DNA from: Spirochaetia bacterium
GTDB lineage: Bacteria; Spirochaetota; Spirochaetia; CADAEX01
Reading direction: 5' to 3'
Assembly (NCBI GenBank): GCA_017649605.1
Contig: JAGCGL010000106.1
Span: 1-32,880 of the forward strand
Length of the DNA stretch: 32,880 nucleotides
The position numbers and the translations under genes are program-made. Position 1 is the stretch's first letter; every line of letters begins with the position of its first letter. Below the pieces are notes generated by a model. That model was not told where the DNA came from. It made no database searches and saw nothing but the letters and a program-made list of their open reading frames with translations. Below are positions 1 to 7,361 of the stretch, in pieces.

Positions 1-730
1 CCGGTATAGGGAGCTTCTGCTCGGCAAGACCGCTTTCTATCTCGGTCTCACGGATAATCTCATTGCCCCAGTTGCCTATGGCGAACTTGCAGATAGAGAT
101 GCTGCTCTTGAATGTTGAGGCAGTCCCTACAAATGTTATCAGTGTCCCTTTGTCCTGGATTTCGTTGTAATAGTCAACATCATATTCCTCGTATGGAATC
201 CTGATCTTTATGATCATCTCGCCGGGGAGAAGGGTCAGTGTCTCTTCCTTGAAAAGCTGCTGGATAGGCACCATGAATCTGAGGTTTGCTGTTGTGTATG
301 AGAGAATCTCCACCTTGGCATTGAGTATGGAGAGGGCGGCAAATACGCTGTTCCTGATCTTTGGAGCACAGATAATACCACCTATGGTAAGGATATTCCG
401 TACATTAGGAGCACCGCATTCGGTAAGGGCTCTGATAAGGATAGGGGGAAGCACTGTGGCTCCCTTCTTGAGCAGCTCGTTGATCCTGAGCTCAGGCCCT
501 ATCTCAAAGTACCGCTCGCTCCGCTTAAGGGCCGAGAGCTCGGCTATATAGCCTGGATATATTGCCTTGTTGAAAGGTTTATCTGCGGCTGACTTATCTT
601 TGATGTCAACGCTGTTCAGGTCGTCAAAGCAGAGCCTGTATGACCTGCAGGCATTCATAGTCTTGAGAAGCCCATTCACATTGTCTGGGGTATAGTAGAT
701 GAATTTTGTCTTGTCATCTCCGTTCAGCAC
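1..730 (-). CDS. FAD-binding subunit of a molybdenum hydroxylase (CoxM/XdhB-like), 3' end outside the window
   Basis: The reading frame begins at a GTG at 730 and is still open at base 1, giving 243 codons of a family usually about 270-300 residues long. An in-frame stop lies just upstream, and a GAGG motif sits about 5 bases before the GTG, which fixes this start. The gene overlaps the end of the iron-sulfur subunit by 17 bases. Known family role: the FAD subunit passes electrons from the 2Fe-2S clusters to the final acceptor. The stretch GAPNVRNILTIGGIICAP matches the second FAD-contacting loop (usually TIGGN), except that the Asn is Ile. The first FAD loop (usually AGGTDL) cannot be recognised near the N-terminus. 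The family assignment is good, but flavin binding is uncertain. Confidence 0.82.
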   Translation of the reverse strand, partial: MLNGDDKTKFIYYTPDNVNGLLKTMNACRSYRLCFDDLNSVDIKDKSAADKPFNKAIYPGYIAELSALKRSERYFEIGPELRINELLKKGATVLPPILIRALTECGAPNVRNILTIGGIICAPKIRNSVFAALSILNAKVEILSYTTANLRFMVPIQQLFKEETLTLLPGEMIIKIRIPYEEYDVDYYNEIQDKGTLITFVGTASTFKSSISICKFAIGNWGNEIIRETEIESGLAEQKLPIP

Positions 731-1199
731 GTTTACCTCGCTTTATGGTATTCACGATCAGCCGCACACCTGCAGCCATGGAATGGAAGTCGGTGCAGTT
801 GCAGATATTCCCGGAAAGTGCCTCGTAGACATCCTTTTCTGTAAGCTGGACACCGCTCTGAACCAGTGAATATATAGTTATTATCTTTCCATGTTTGCAG
901 AAATCGCAGAAGTTGCAGCCCATGGCTTCCAGAACTTTTATTATGCTTGTAAATTCGGTGGTTGTGGAGATGTATTCGTAGGTAAGGATGCTGGAGTTGC
1001 GCACCGAGAACATACGGACCATACAGGCAGGCACAGGCAGGTTGTCCTTGAGCACGGTGCAGCCTCCACAGCGCCCTGTGTTGCAGCAGCTGTTCACCGA
1101 CAGCAGGCCGAAGTCGTCCCGGAGCACATCAGAAAGCTTCTCGGAAGGATCTGCATCCAGATTCTTCTTCATATTGTTCAGCGTGAATTTGATTATCAT
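714..1199 (-). CDS. 2Fe-2S subunit of a molybdenum hydroxylase (CoxS/XdhC-like)
   Basis: The protein has 161 residues, the normal size for the small iron-sulfur subunit. The start is the ATG at 1199, which overlaps the stop of the molybdenum subunit as ATGA. The reading frame stays open upstream, but that part overlaps the previous gene and does not resemble the family. The N-terminal plant-ferredoxin-type cluster motif is intact (CNTGRCGGC, that is C-x4-C-x2-C, followed by a later Cys in PVPAC). The C-terminal cluster ligands are also present (CNFCDFC and CNC). All eight expected cysteines can be found, although the usual Gln before the second motif is missing. Known role: electron relay between the Mo-pterin and FAD subunits in the cytoplasm. 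It is co-transcribed with both partners. Confidence 0.88.
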   Translation of the reverse strand: MIIKFTLNNMKKNLDADPSEKLSDVLRDDFGLLSVNSCCNTGRCGGCTVLKDNLPVPACMVRMFSVRNSSILTYEYISTTTEFTSIIKVLEAMGCNFCDFCKHGKIITIYSLVQSGVQLTEKDVYEALSGNICNCTDFHSMAAGVRLIVNTIKRGKRAERR

Positions 1200-3187
1200 T
1201 GTTCCTCCACCATACGGTACAGTTTCTCGGGTGTCACAGGCATATCGGTAATAACTTTCCCTAAAGCCTGGCTTATGGCGTTGCAATAGGCCGAAGGAAT
1301 AATTCCAAAGGGTATGTCGCCGCAATAGTTGACCGAATCGGCTCCCTGGCTGTTTATAAGGCTTATGCTTATAGGAAGGTTTGCGAATTTCCAGGAAGAT
1401 GTCTCGTCCTCTCCCTGGCTGGTGCACCAGTAGAGGCTGTTGATGATGCGCTGCATCAGATAGTTTTTGGAAATATCCTCGGTAATGGTGTCACCTATGT
1501 CGAAGCAGGTCCAGATTCCCTTTATCGAAGGCTTATAGGTGGTTATGTCCACCGAGACCTCTACTATGGCAACACCCCATGCGGCATCGTTGATGTCGTA
1601 GGTAGGGTCGTAGCTCTCCTCCACAGTTATCGGAAGCGGTGTGTTCACCCGCAGCTCCTGGAGTTTCTTGCTGCATTTCTGAATAAGCTGGATAGGCCCT
1701 TTGGTCATCTCTCCAAGTATGTCGGGGATAGAATCCTCGTTTGTTGCAGTGTCGTGGGGCATCATGTGGATGCTTTCCTCATCCAGCTCGGTTATTTTAT
1801 GGAATACTTTTTTCCACAGGGTATATTCAAAGAAGTTCTGTGGAACAGTGGCGGTGGAGTAGTAGACCTGCCAGTTGTCGTCCAGGGTGAGCTTTCCTGT
1901 GAAAGGGGTGCAGATCTTCTTGCTGAAGCCGCTGGTGGCCTTATAGGTGGCAAATGCAAGCCCTATGCCCCGGAAGTAGCGGTCAGATACAATCCCCTTG
2001 AGGCGGTTCTGCTTCGCCAGCTCGTAGGAGGAGAACTTCCTCTGGAAATCCGAGTTCTTGGCCGCCTTTTCTATTACAATGTTTCCAGCCTTTGCCGAAG
2101 AGCTTACTATGTTGTTCAGCCGCCATTCGTCGGGGAACTGCTCGGTCAGGGATATTATGTTGTTCACATGGGTCTCTATACCCACCAGTATCTGGGTGAA
2201 TTTGTTTCCTGTTATGAAGAACATAGGAGGGTAGCTGGTCTTGACAAGCTGTTCCTTTATAAGAACCTTGTTCACCTTATATGGTCCCATTATGCTTATA
2301 AGGGCATTCTCCATTACCTCTTCGGCAAACAGCTGATATGCTCCTGCATTTATAGCCAGCTCCACAGTGCACTGGAGTATGCTGCCTGTATTTTTATCCA
2401 CCAGCGATGTATGCTTTATCTTGAAAGGGTACTGGGCGCCGATATACTGCTGCACCTCTTCTTTGCTCAGGATAAGGCGTACCGATTCTCCAGGGCGCAA
2501 AGCAATTACCGATGCAGCCAATGCCGCCAGGTAGGATGGAAACCAGAGTCTCCCTTCCATGGGGGATGCAATCTGGGGTACATTTACCTTTACAGCCTCC
2601 TCAGGTATATTCAGTATGCTGCTTACTGTGGACCTTACATGATGAGGCCACTGGGTGGAGGTGCATACAGATACAGAATCGGATTCTCTGTAGATTGCCA
2701 CCCCTATAGGGTCGTTGTAAACCGGCTTATAGAGGTCTCCAGAGGTGTTGGTCTCCACAGTAAGCACCTGCTCCGGGTCTATCTCCTTGTCATCATAGGT
2801 CCAGGTTTCGTTCCGTTCCTTTACAACCTGTCCTTCGGCAAACTCTCCGTCGAAGAAAAGAGGGGTGCTGGGCTGGTATTCAACCTGTATCATTCTTGAT
2901 ACAGACTCGGCATCCTCCTGGCTTCTGGCCGCAATTATAAATATTGGCTCTCCCTGATAGTTTACATATCCGTTGCAGAGCAGGGGAAACTTGCTTTCCA
3001 GAATATCAAACTCTTTCTGGGGCAGGTCACTGTAAGATATTATGCTGCAGCCTTCAGGAAGCTCTTCGGGCAGATGGATATTCTTTATCTCTCCGCAGAA
3101 GATAGATGCCCTGTAAAGGTAAAGATAGAGAGAATTCCTAAGGTTTAAGTCCCTTTCTAAAACATCATCCCACATTGTTTGCTCCAT
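1196..3187 (-). CDS. Molybdopterin-binding subunit homologue (XdhA/CoxL-like), degenerate
   Basis: About 663 residues, shorter than the usual 750-800 of xanthine dehydrogenase or CO-dehydrogenase large subunits. Family-like stretches can be followed: NGYVNYQGEPIFIIAA, then CTSTQWPHHVRSTVSSILNI, and a C-terminal segment ending in a PVTPEKL motif. The glycine-rich GGGFGGK motif is replaced by ASPMEGR. The RGFG-type loop is not visible. The C-terminal GVGE loop, which carries the catalytic Glu, appears as CGDIPFG. The start is ambiguous: ATG at 3187 has GGAAG upstream and ATG at 3175 has GGAG upstream; both overlap the end of the NusG-like gene. The stop overlaps the 2Fe-2S gene by 4 bases. Homology is clear, but a normal hydroxylase activity is doubtful. 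Confidence 0.8.
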   Translation of the reverse strand: MEQTMWDDVLERDLNLRNSLYLYLYRASIFCGEIKNIHLPEELPEGCSIISYSDLPQKEFDILESKFPLLCNGYVNYQGEPIFIIAARSQEDAESVSRMIQVEYQPSTPLFFDGEFAEGQVVKERNETWTYDDKEIDPEQVLTVETNTSGDLYKPVYNDPIGVAIYRESDSVSVCTSTQWPHHVRSTVSSILNIPEEAVKVNVPQIASPMEGRLWFPSYLAALAASVIALRPGESVRLILSKEEVQQYIGAQYPFKIKHTSLVDKNTGSILQCTVELAINAGAYQLFAEEVMENALISIMGPYKVNKVLIKEQLVKTSYPPMFFITGNKFTQILVGIETHVNNIISLTEQFPDEWRLNNIVSSSAKAGNIVIEKAAKNSDFQRKFSSYELAKQNRLKGIVSDRYFRGIGLAFATYKATSGFSKKICTPFTGKLTLDDNWQVYYSTATVPQNFFEYTLWKKVFHKITELDEESIHMMPHDTATNEDSIPDILGEMTKGPIQLIQKCSKKLQELRVNTPLPITVEESYDPTYDINDAAWGVAIVEVSVDITTYKPSIKGIWTCFDIGDTITEDISKNYLMQRIINSLYWCTSQGEDETSSWKFANLPISISLINSQGADSVNYCGDIPFGIIPSAYCNAISQALGKVITDMPVTPEKLYRMVEEQ

Positions 3188-3698
3188 CAGTTTCTTCCAA
3201 AAGTTCAAAGCCGAAATCTATCAGATATGGATTATCATAAAGGGAAAGCCGTACTTTTGCCCGTTTTTTCCGTCTGTCCACCTTTACAATCTGCCCCTCA
3301 AGCCCTTTCATCGGGCCATCTATTACAACTATTCTGTCATTCTCGTTATATATAACCTTGGACTGACCTATTACCCGGCCATACTTTGCCAGCTCGTATA
3401 TTCTTTTTGCCTCTTCATATGGAAGCGGATAAATAGTCTTGTCAGCCTTTAAGAAACGGCTGAAATAATTGATATGCCTGAACTCCTGGAAAGTGTCGGA
3501 ATCGATTTTCTCGGCCTCCAGAAACAGATAGCCTGGAAAAATCGATTTAAGCCCCTTGTGGGTATGCCCGTTCTTCCGGATCATAAGTTCCTTGCGGAGC
3601 CAGAAGATTCTTAGGGGCAGGTGATCTTTCTTCCTTTCCCAGAGCCTTATATATGTATCTTCTTTTCCAGTTTTAACCTGGATGACATATAAATTCAT
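3165..3698 (-). CDS. NusG-family antitermination factor paralogue (LoaP/RfaH-like)
   Basis: The protein has 177 residues. The N-terminal NGN domain starts MNLYVIQVKTGKE and contains FPGYLFL (residues 54-60), the counterpart of the FPGY motif of NusG. A C-terminal KOW motif lies at about residues 127-150 (DGPMKGLEGQIVKV). Housekeeping nusG normally sits next to secE and rplK. This copy instead heads a molybdenum-hydroxylase-like operon, which is typical of specialised NusG paralogues (RfaH, LoaP) that act on particular long operons. The ATG at 3698 is chosen because a TTG further upstream (3734) lies inside the -35 element, and a good promoter ends 7 bases before the ATG. It overlaps the downstream gene by up to 23 bases. 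Operon-specific action is inference. Confidence 0.82.
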   Translation of the reverse strand: MNLYVIQVKTGKEDTYIRLWERKKDHLPLRIFWLRKELMIRKNGHTHKGLKSIFPGYLFLEAEKIDSDTFQEFRHINYFSRFLKADKTIYPLPYEEAKRIYELAKYGRVIGQSKVIYNENDRIVVIDGPMKGLEGQIVKVDRRKKRAKVRLSLYDNPYLIDFGFELLEETDGANNVG

Positions 3699-3705
3699 TA
3701 TTATT

Positions 3706-3734
3706 ATTTTAAACTTAAAAGGGCTGATTTTCAA
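3706..3734 (-). promoter_or_regulatory. Sigma70-type promoter of the nusG-like/molybdenum hydroxylase operon, leaderless
   Basis: TTGAAA (3734-3729), a 17-base spacer, then TAAAAT (3711-3706). Seven bases separate the -10 hexamer from the ATG at 3698. Transcription is expected to start at or next to the start codon. There is no Shine-Dalgarno sequence. Confidence 0.6.
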
Positions 3735-3803
3735 TAGAAAAATTTTTTATGAAATTTTTGAGAAAATTGAAGCAAAAACGTTTTTTTTCTTGTAGATACA
3801 TGT

Positions 3804-5081
3804 ATGAAAGGTGCAGGTATCTTATTATTTTTGCTTTTTCTGCCTGTCTTGTGCCGGGCAGATATCGATTTAGAGGTCAAATCGGAATGCTCCTCCGAGA
3901 AAGTGATCAAAAGGCGCATTGATGTAAAAGGGGATGCCTTTGAGGTCTGCGAAGTCTCGGAAAAGAATGAGGAGCACGAGTTTGGCACTGTGTCGGTTGT
4001 CACACCGTGGTTCGGCTTCGGCCATCTCAAGACCCGGGGGCTTCTGACCGAGTCCATGAATCCCTGCGGCTATTCTCCCACATCGGAAGTCTTCTTTGAG
4101 CCTGCACGGCTGGTTATGGACAGGAGCATAGGGGAGAGCGGCAGCTATGGGGTTTTTGTAAAACCTATGGATGGCCTTACCTGTTTTACCCTCGGAAGCA
4201 GGGATGAGCAGTATATAAGGGGCATTCTGGCAAGCCTCTCCATAAATGACTTCACCTGCTCTCTGCTTCTTGAGAACAGCGATATCCAGGAATATTCAAG
4301 CCCCTCGTCATGGTACCTCTCAAAACCAGAGAACAGTGGTGGTGCTGAACTCTGGAACCTCCTTCTCAACTGCATTTACGAAAAGGATTGGTTTCTTATA
4401 TCACTTACAGCAGGCTCCTGCTTCGGGGAGTATGTGGAATGGGGCTTCTTCAACCGTGATTATGTCACTTTTTTCTACAGCAATCTGTTTGAGCTCAACT
4501 TCATGTTCTCCGGAACCACAGAGGAGTATCTTGCCCCGGGTGGCTCTGTTCCAGCTTCCCAGTATAAATATGGGGTCGATGCCTGGTTCCGTCCCTGGAG
4601 GCCCCTTAAGCTTTCCGGGGTCTGGTACACCGATTATAAGAGGCCGGACTATAAAGACCTTTACTACAACGACTTTGCAAGGCATCTTACCTTGAAGGCC
4701 GCACTCTATGCAGGAGACTTCACATTGTCGGCCTCCTATGCGGCTGACACAGTATTTGCCAACACCTCAGAGACCAAAGAGAAAAGGGATTATCAGGGGA
4801 GCATAGTCTACGATGCCGACTTTATAAGGCTTTCTCTCTCAAACCAGTGGTATATAGAGGATGACCGTTATTACCGTGATGTGTTGACTGCCGGCTGCAA
4901 GCTCTATTTCGAGTATCTTACTGCCAGCTTCACTTGGAAGCGGGATATAGGGGACAAGATAACCGATTCCTTCTCCGAGGATCTTGTTCTTAAGCTGGAT
5001 AACTTCAGACTTAACCTGAGCCATAAGAAAAATGGAGAAAAACCTTCTGTATTCACAGTTACGGGAATAATCAACTATTGA
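3804..5081 (+). CDS. Probable exported outer-membrane beta-barrel protein, family not recognised
   Basis: The protein has 425 residues. The N-terminus is a signal peptide: a Lys at position 2, a hydrophobic run (ILLFLLFLPVL), and a likely cleavage after Cys-Arg-Ala at about residue 19. A Cys lies in the region, but the preceding residues do not make a good lipobox. The mature part is rich in Tyr, Trp and Phe with many alternating polar/hydrophobic stretches, and the chain ends in Tyr. These are features of outer-membrane beta-barrels. No enzyme motif is seen. It is transcribed divergently from the nusG-like gene. The start context has no Shine-Dalgarno; a weak -10 (TAGATA, 3793-3798) lies 5 bases before the ATG, but a -35 at good spacing is lacking. 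The stop codon lies inside the -35 of the pyrBI promoter. Confidence 0.62.
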   Translation: MKGAGILLFLLFLPVLCRADIDLEVKSECSSEKVIKRRIDVKGDAFEVCEVSEKNEEHEFGTVSVVTPWFGFGHLKTRGLLTESMNPCGYSPTSEVFFEPARLVMDRSIGESGSYGVFVKPMDGLTCFTLGSRDEQYIRGILASLSINDFTCSLLLENSDIQEYSSPSSWYLSKPENSGGAELWNLLLNCIYEKDWFLISLTAGSCFGEYVEWGFFNRDYVTFFYSNLFELNFMFSGTTEEYLAPGGSVPASQYKYGVDAWFRPWRPLKLSGVWYTDYKRPDYKDLYYNDFARHLTLKAALYAGDFTLSASYAADTVFANTSETKEKRDYQGSIVYDADFIRLSLSNQWYIEDDRYYRDVLTAGCKLYFEYLTASFTWKRDIGDKITDSFSEDLVLKLDNFRLNLSHKKNGEKPSVFTVTGIINY

Positions 5082-5106
5082 ATTTTTAGCCCTTGCGTTC
5101 TATTAT
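5078..5106 (+). promoter_or_regulatory. Promoter of pyrBI, leaderless type
   Basis: TTGAAT (5078-5083), a 17-base spacer, TATTAT (5101-5106), then exactly 6 bases before the ATG at 5113. The expected start of transcription is the A of the ATG. No Shine-Dalgarno is present. The -35 contains the stop codon of the upstream gene. Confidence 0.65.
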
Positions 5107-5112
5107 GTAAAT

Positions 5113-6702
5113 ATGAACACATTCAAAGGCAGAAGTTTTACCGTAATAGATGATTTCTCTTTCGACGAGAAAATGTATCTGTTCCAGAAGGCAAGGGAGC
5201 TTAAGGGCTATATCAAATCTGATGACAAGGCTGGTATGGACAAGTTCAGGATAAACGATCCTGACTTCGGTATCTACGAAGTATTTATCGAAGACAGCAC
5301 CCGTACCAAGGAATCCTTCAAGAATGCTGCGGAATTCCACAGGGTCAAGCTTTCCAACCTGGATACCTCCCATTCTTCCATAAACAAGCAGGAGAGCTTT
5401 GCCGACACCTTCAACACCCTTTCAGGCTACTACAACAAAATCTTCATAGTGCGGAGCAGGCAGGAGGGACTCTGCCGCTACCTGGCCGAGAACGCCAGGA
5501 ACTATGCGCTCCGGAACGGCCTTTCCACCACGCCAGCCTTCATAAACGCAGGGGACGGCAAGCACGAGCATCCTACCCAGGAGCTTCTGGACGACTTCAC
5601 TTTCCTTGAGCATAACGGCTGGAGCACCGACTCTATGCATATCGCACTGGCCGGCGACCTTTACCACGGCCGCACAGTCCACTCCAAGGCGGACGGCCTC
5701 AAGATATTCAAGAATGTGACTGTAGACCTGATTGCGCCGCCAGAGCTGGCTATGCCTGAATTCTATGTGAACAAGATGCTTGCAAACGGCTTCAAGGTCA
5801 ACTTCTTCTCATCCATCGAGGAGTACATAAACTCCGGTAAAATGGCCAAGATCTGGTACTTCACCAGACCACAGCTTGAGCGGATGGGCGATGCTATCCT
5901 GAAGAAGCAGGACCAGCTGCGGGACAGCATTACATTCCAGCGTGAATATATGGACAAGCTGCCAGAGGGGACAATCTTCTACCATCCTCTGCCGCGGCAC
6001 AAGGTATATCCGTCCATCCCTACATTCCTTGACTCCACGCCGCTCAACGGCTGGGAGAAGCAGTCTGCAAACGGCATGATAGTCAGGATAATCCTCCTGG
6101 GCCTTATCGCCGGAAAGATTGGCGATGACTTCAAGGGAGAGGTCAAGATGCCTCAGAACCACGAGGATTCGGAGGATTTCATAGTCTCTCTGCCAATCCA
6201 CCCAAATACCCCTATAAAGGATTGCTCCGAGGGAGTAAAGCCTATTGCCGACGGCCTTGTCATCGACCATATCCTCAGGGGACACACCGAGACCGAGATA
6301 AGGGATCAGCTTATAAGGATTATCCGTACCCTGAAGCTCTATGGAAAGGGTGGCGAATGGGTGACAGCATCCCGGAAGGAGCCTGACCGGATGAAAGGAA
6401 TCATATTCCGCCCTGGTCACGGCGAGTTCGGTATCAAGAACCTTAAGCGTCTGGCTGCCCTGGCACCAGGATGCACTGTCAATATCATCAAGGACAAGCA
6501 TGTGATCAAGAAGCTCAGGCTCCTTATGCCACCTGCCATCTACAACTTTGACGATATCGAGTGCTCCAACCCCGACTGTATCTCCAACCACGAGCAGGGA
6601 GAGGGGATTCCGGCCGAGTTCTACCGCACAGACGAGGATAAGTTTATCTGCAAATACTGCGAGAAAATTCATACATTCATGGATATCTGGAAATGGAACT
6701 GA
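5113..6702 (+). CDS. pyrBI: Aspartate carbamoyltransferase, catalytic and regulatory chains fused (PyrB-PyrI)
   Basis: The protein has 529 residues, the sum of a PyrB catalytic chain (about 310) and a PyrI regulatory chain (about 150). It makes carbamoyl-aspartate from carbamoyl phosphate and aspartate in pyrimidine synthesis. The carbamoyl-phosphate loop STRTKESF is at residues 62-69, HPTQ at 153-156 and HPLPR at 291-295. The PyrI part follows from about residue 345 and ends in a zinc site with Cys 484, 489, 513 and 516 (C-x4-C ... C-x2-C). Single-chain PyrB-PyrI fusions are known, for example in Thermotoga and some spirochaetes. The gene is first of an operon with a HAD phosphatase and rarA. 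The start is supported by the precisely spaced promoter, without a Shine-Dalgarno. Confidence 0.95.
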   Translation: MNTFKGRSFTVIDDFSFDEKMYLFQKARELKGYIKSDDKAGMDKFRINDPDFGIYEVFIEDSTRTKESFKNAAEFHRVKLSNLDTSHSSINKQESFADTFNTLSGYYNKIFIVRSRQEGLCRYLAENARNYALRNGLSTTPAFINAGDGKHEHPTQELLDDFTFLEHNGWSTDSMHIALAGDLYHGRTVHSKADGLKIFKNVTVDLIAPPELAMPEFYVNKMLANGFKVNFFSSIEEYINSGKMAKIWYFTRPQLERMGDAILKKQDQLRDSITFQREYMDKLPEGTIFYHPLPRHKVYPSIPTFLDSTPLNGWEKQSANGMIVRIILLGLIAGKIGDDFKGEVKMPQNHEDSEDFIVSLPIHPNTPIKDCSEGVKPIADGLVIDHILRGHTETEIRDQLIRIIRTLKLYGKGGEWVTASRKEPDRMKGIIFRPGHGEFGIKNLKRLAALAPGCTVNIIKDKHVIKKLRLLMPPAIYNFDDIECSNPDCISNHEQGEGIPAEFYRTDEDKFICKYCEKIHTFMDIWKWN

Positions 6703-7361
6703 AAGGCATTATCTTTGACATGGACGGTGTAATCGTCAACAGCGAGCCTCTGCATGTGCAGTTTGAGTGCGATATCCTCAAAAGCCTTGGGATTGATTTC
6801 CCAAAGGAAGGCTTCCCTGAGTATGCTGGGCTGGCTATGGACAAGTTCTGGCTTTCCCTTAAGGATAGATATGGCCTCAAGCAGCCTGTGGAGGAGCTTT
6901 TAGCATACGATACATCAATGCGGGCCAAGGCTTTCAGGGAGCATGACCATTTTGACACTCCTTCAGGGGTTGGAAGCCTTATAAAGAGCCTTAAAAGGGC
7001 AGATATCCCCCTGGCTCTGGCCAGTTCTTCCCACACCCTGGTTATCGATGCCATATTGGATAAAATAGGATTTCGCCGCTACTTTGATGTGGTTGTGAGC
7101 GGCTTTGAGCTTAAGAACGGAAAGCCGGCCCCCGACATTTTCCTCTATGCCGCAGACCTTTTAGGTACACCACATGCCGAGACAATGGTGGTGGAAGATA
7201 CTGCCAACGGTGTGCTTGCTGCCAAGAATGCTGGGATGAAGTGCCTCGGCTACCAGAATCTGACCAACCCCACCAGACAGGATCTTTCTATGGCCGATTT
7301 TGTAAGCGATGATTTTTCCTCTGTGACAGTGGACCAGCTTAAAAGAATTGTGGAAGGCTGA
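6693..7361 (+). CDS. HAD-superfamily hydrolase, beta-phosphoglucomutase/phosphatase-like
   Basis: The protein has 222 residues. HAD motif I is FDMDGVIVNSEPLH near the N-terminus, with the nucleophilic Asp and the DxD pair. Motif II is in LALASSSH, and the later GKPAPDIFLYAA and MVVEDTANGVLAAKNAGM segments give the Lys and the acidic pair of motifs III and IV. The alpha-helical cap between motifs I and II (about residues 15-85) is typical of the beta-phosphoglucomutase/phosphoglycolate phosphatase subgroup. The substrate cannot be told from sequence. The ATG overlaps the end of pyrBI by 10 bases, and the stop overlaps the rarA start as TGATG, so the three genes form one operon. Confidence 0.88.
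   Translation: MELKGIIFDMDGVIVNSEPLHVQFECDILKSLGIDFPKEGFPEYAGLAMDKFWLSLKDRYGLKQPVEELLAYDTSMRAKAFREHDHFDTPSGVGSLIKSLKRADIPLALASSSHTLVIDAILDKIGFRRYFDVVVSGFELKNGKPAPDIFLYAADLLGTPHAETMVVEDTANGVLAAKNAGMKCLGYQNLTNPTRQDLSMADFVSDDFSSVTVDQLKRIVEG

Noticed and set aside
1754-2899. Long open frame on the plus strand opposite the molybdenum subunit gene
   Set aside because: The minus-strand gene has clear family similarity and coupled neighbours; the plus frame has no motif or ribosome site.
3767-3798. Promoter of the outer-membrane protein (TTGAAG and TAGATA)
   Set aside because: The spacer is 20 bases, outside the usual range; left as uncertain.
5809-6672. Minus-strand frame opposite pyrBI
   Set aside because: It lies wholly within pyrBI, whose motifs are unmistakable.
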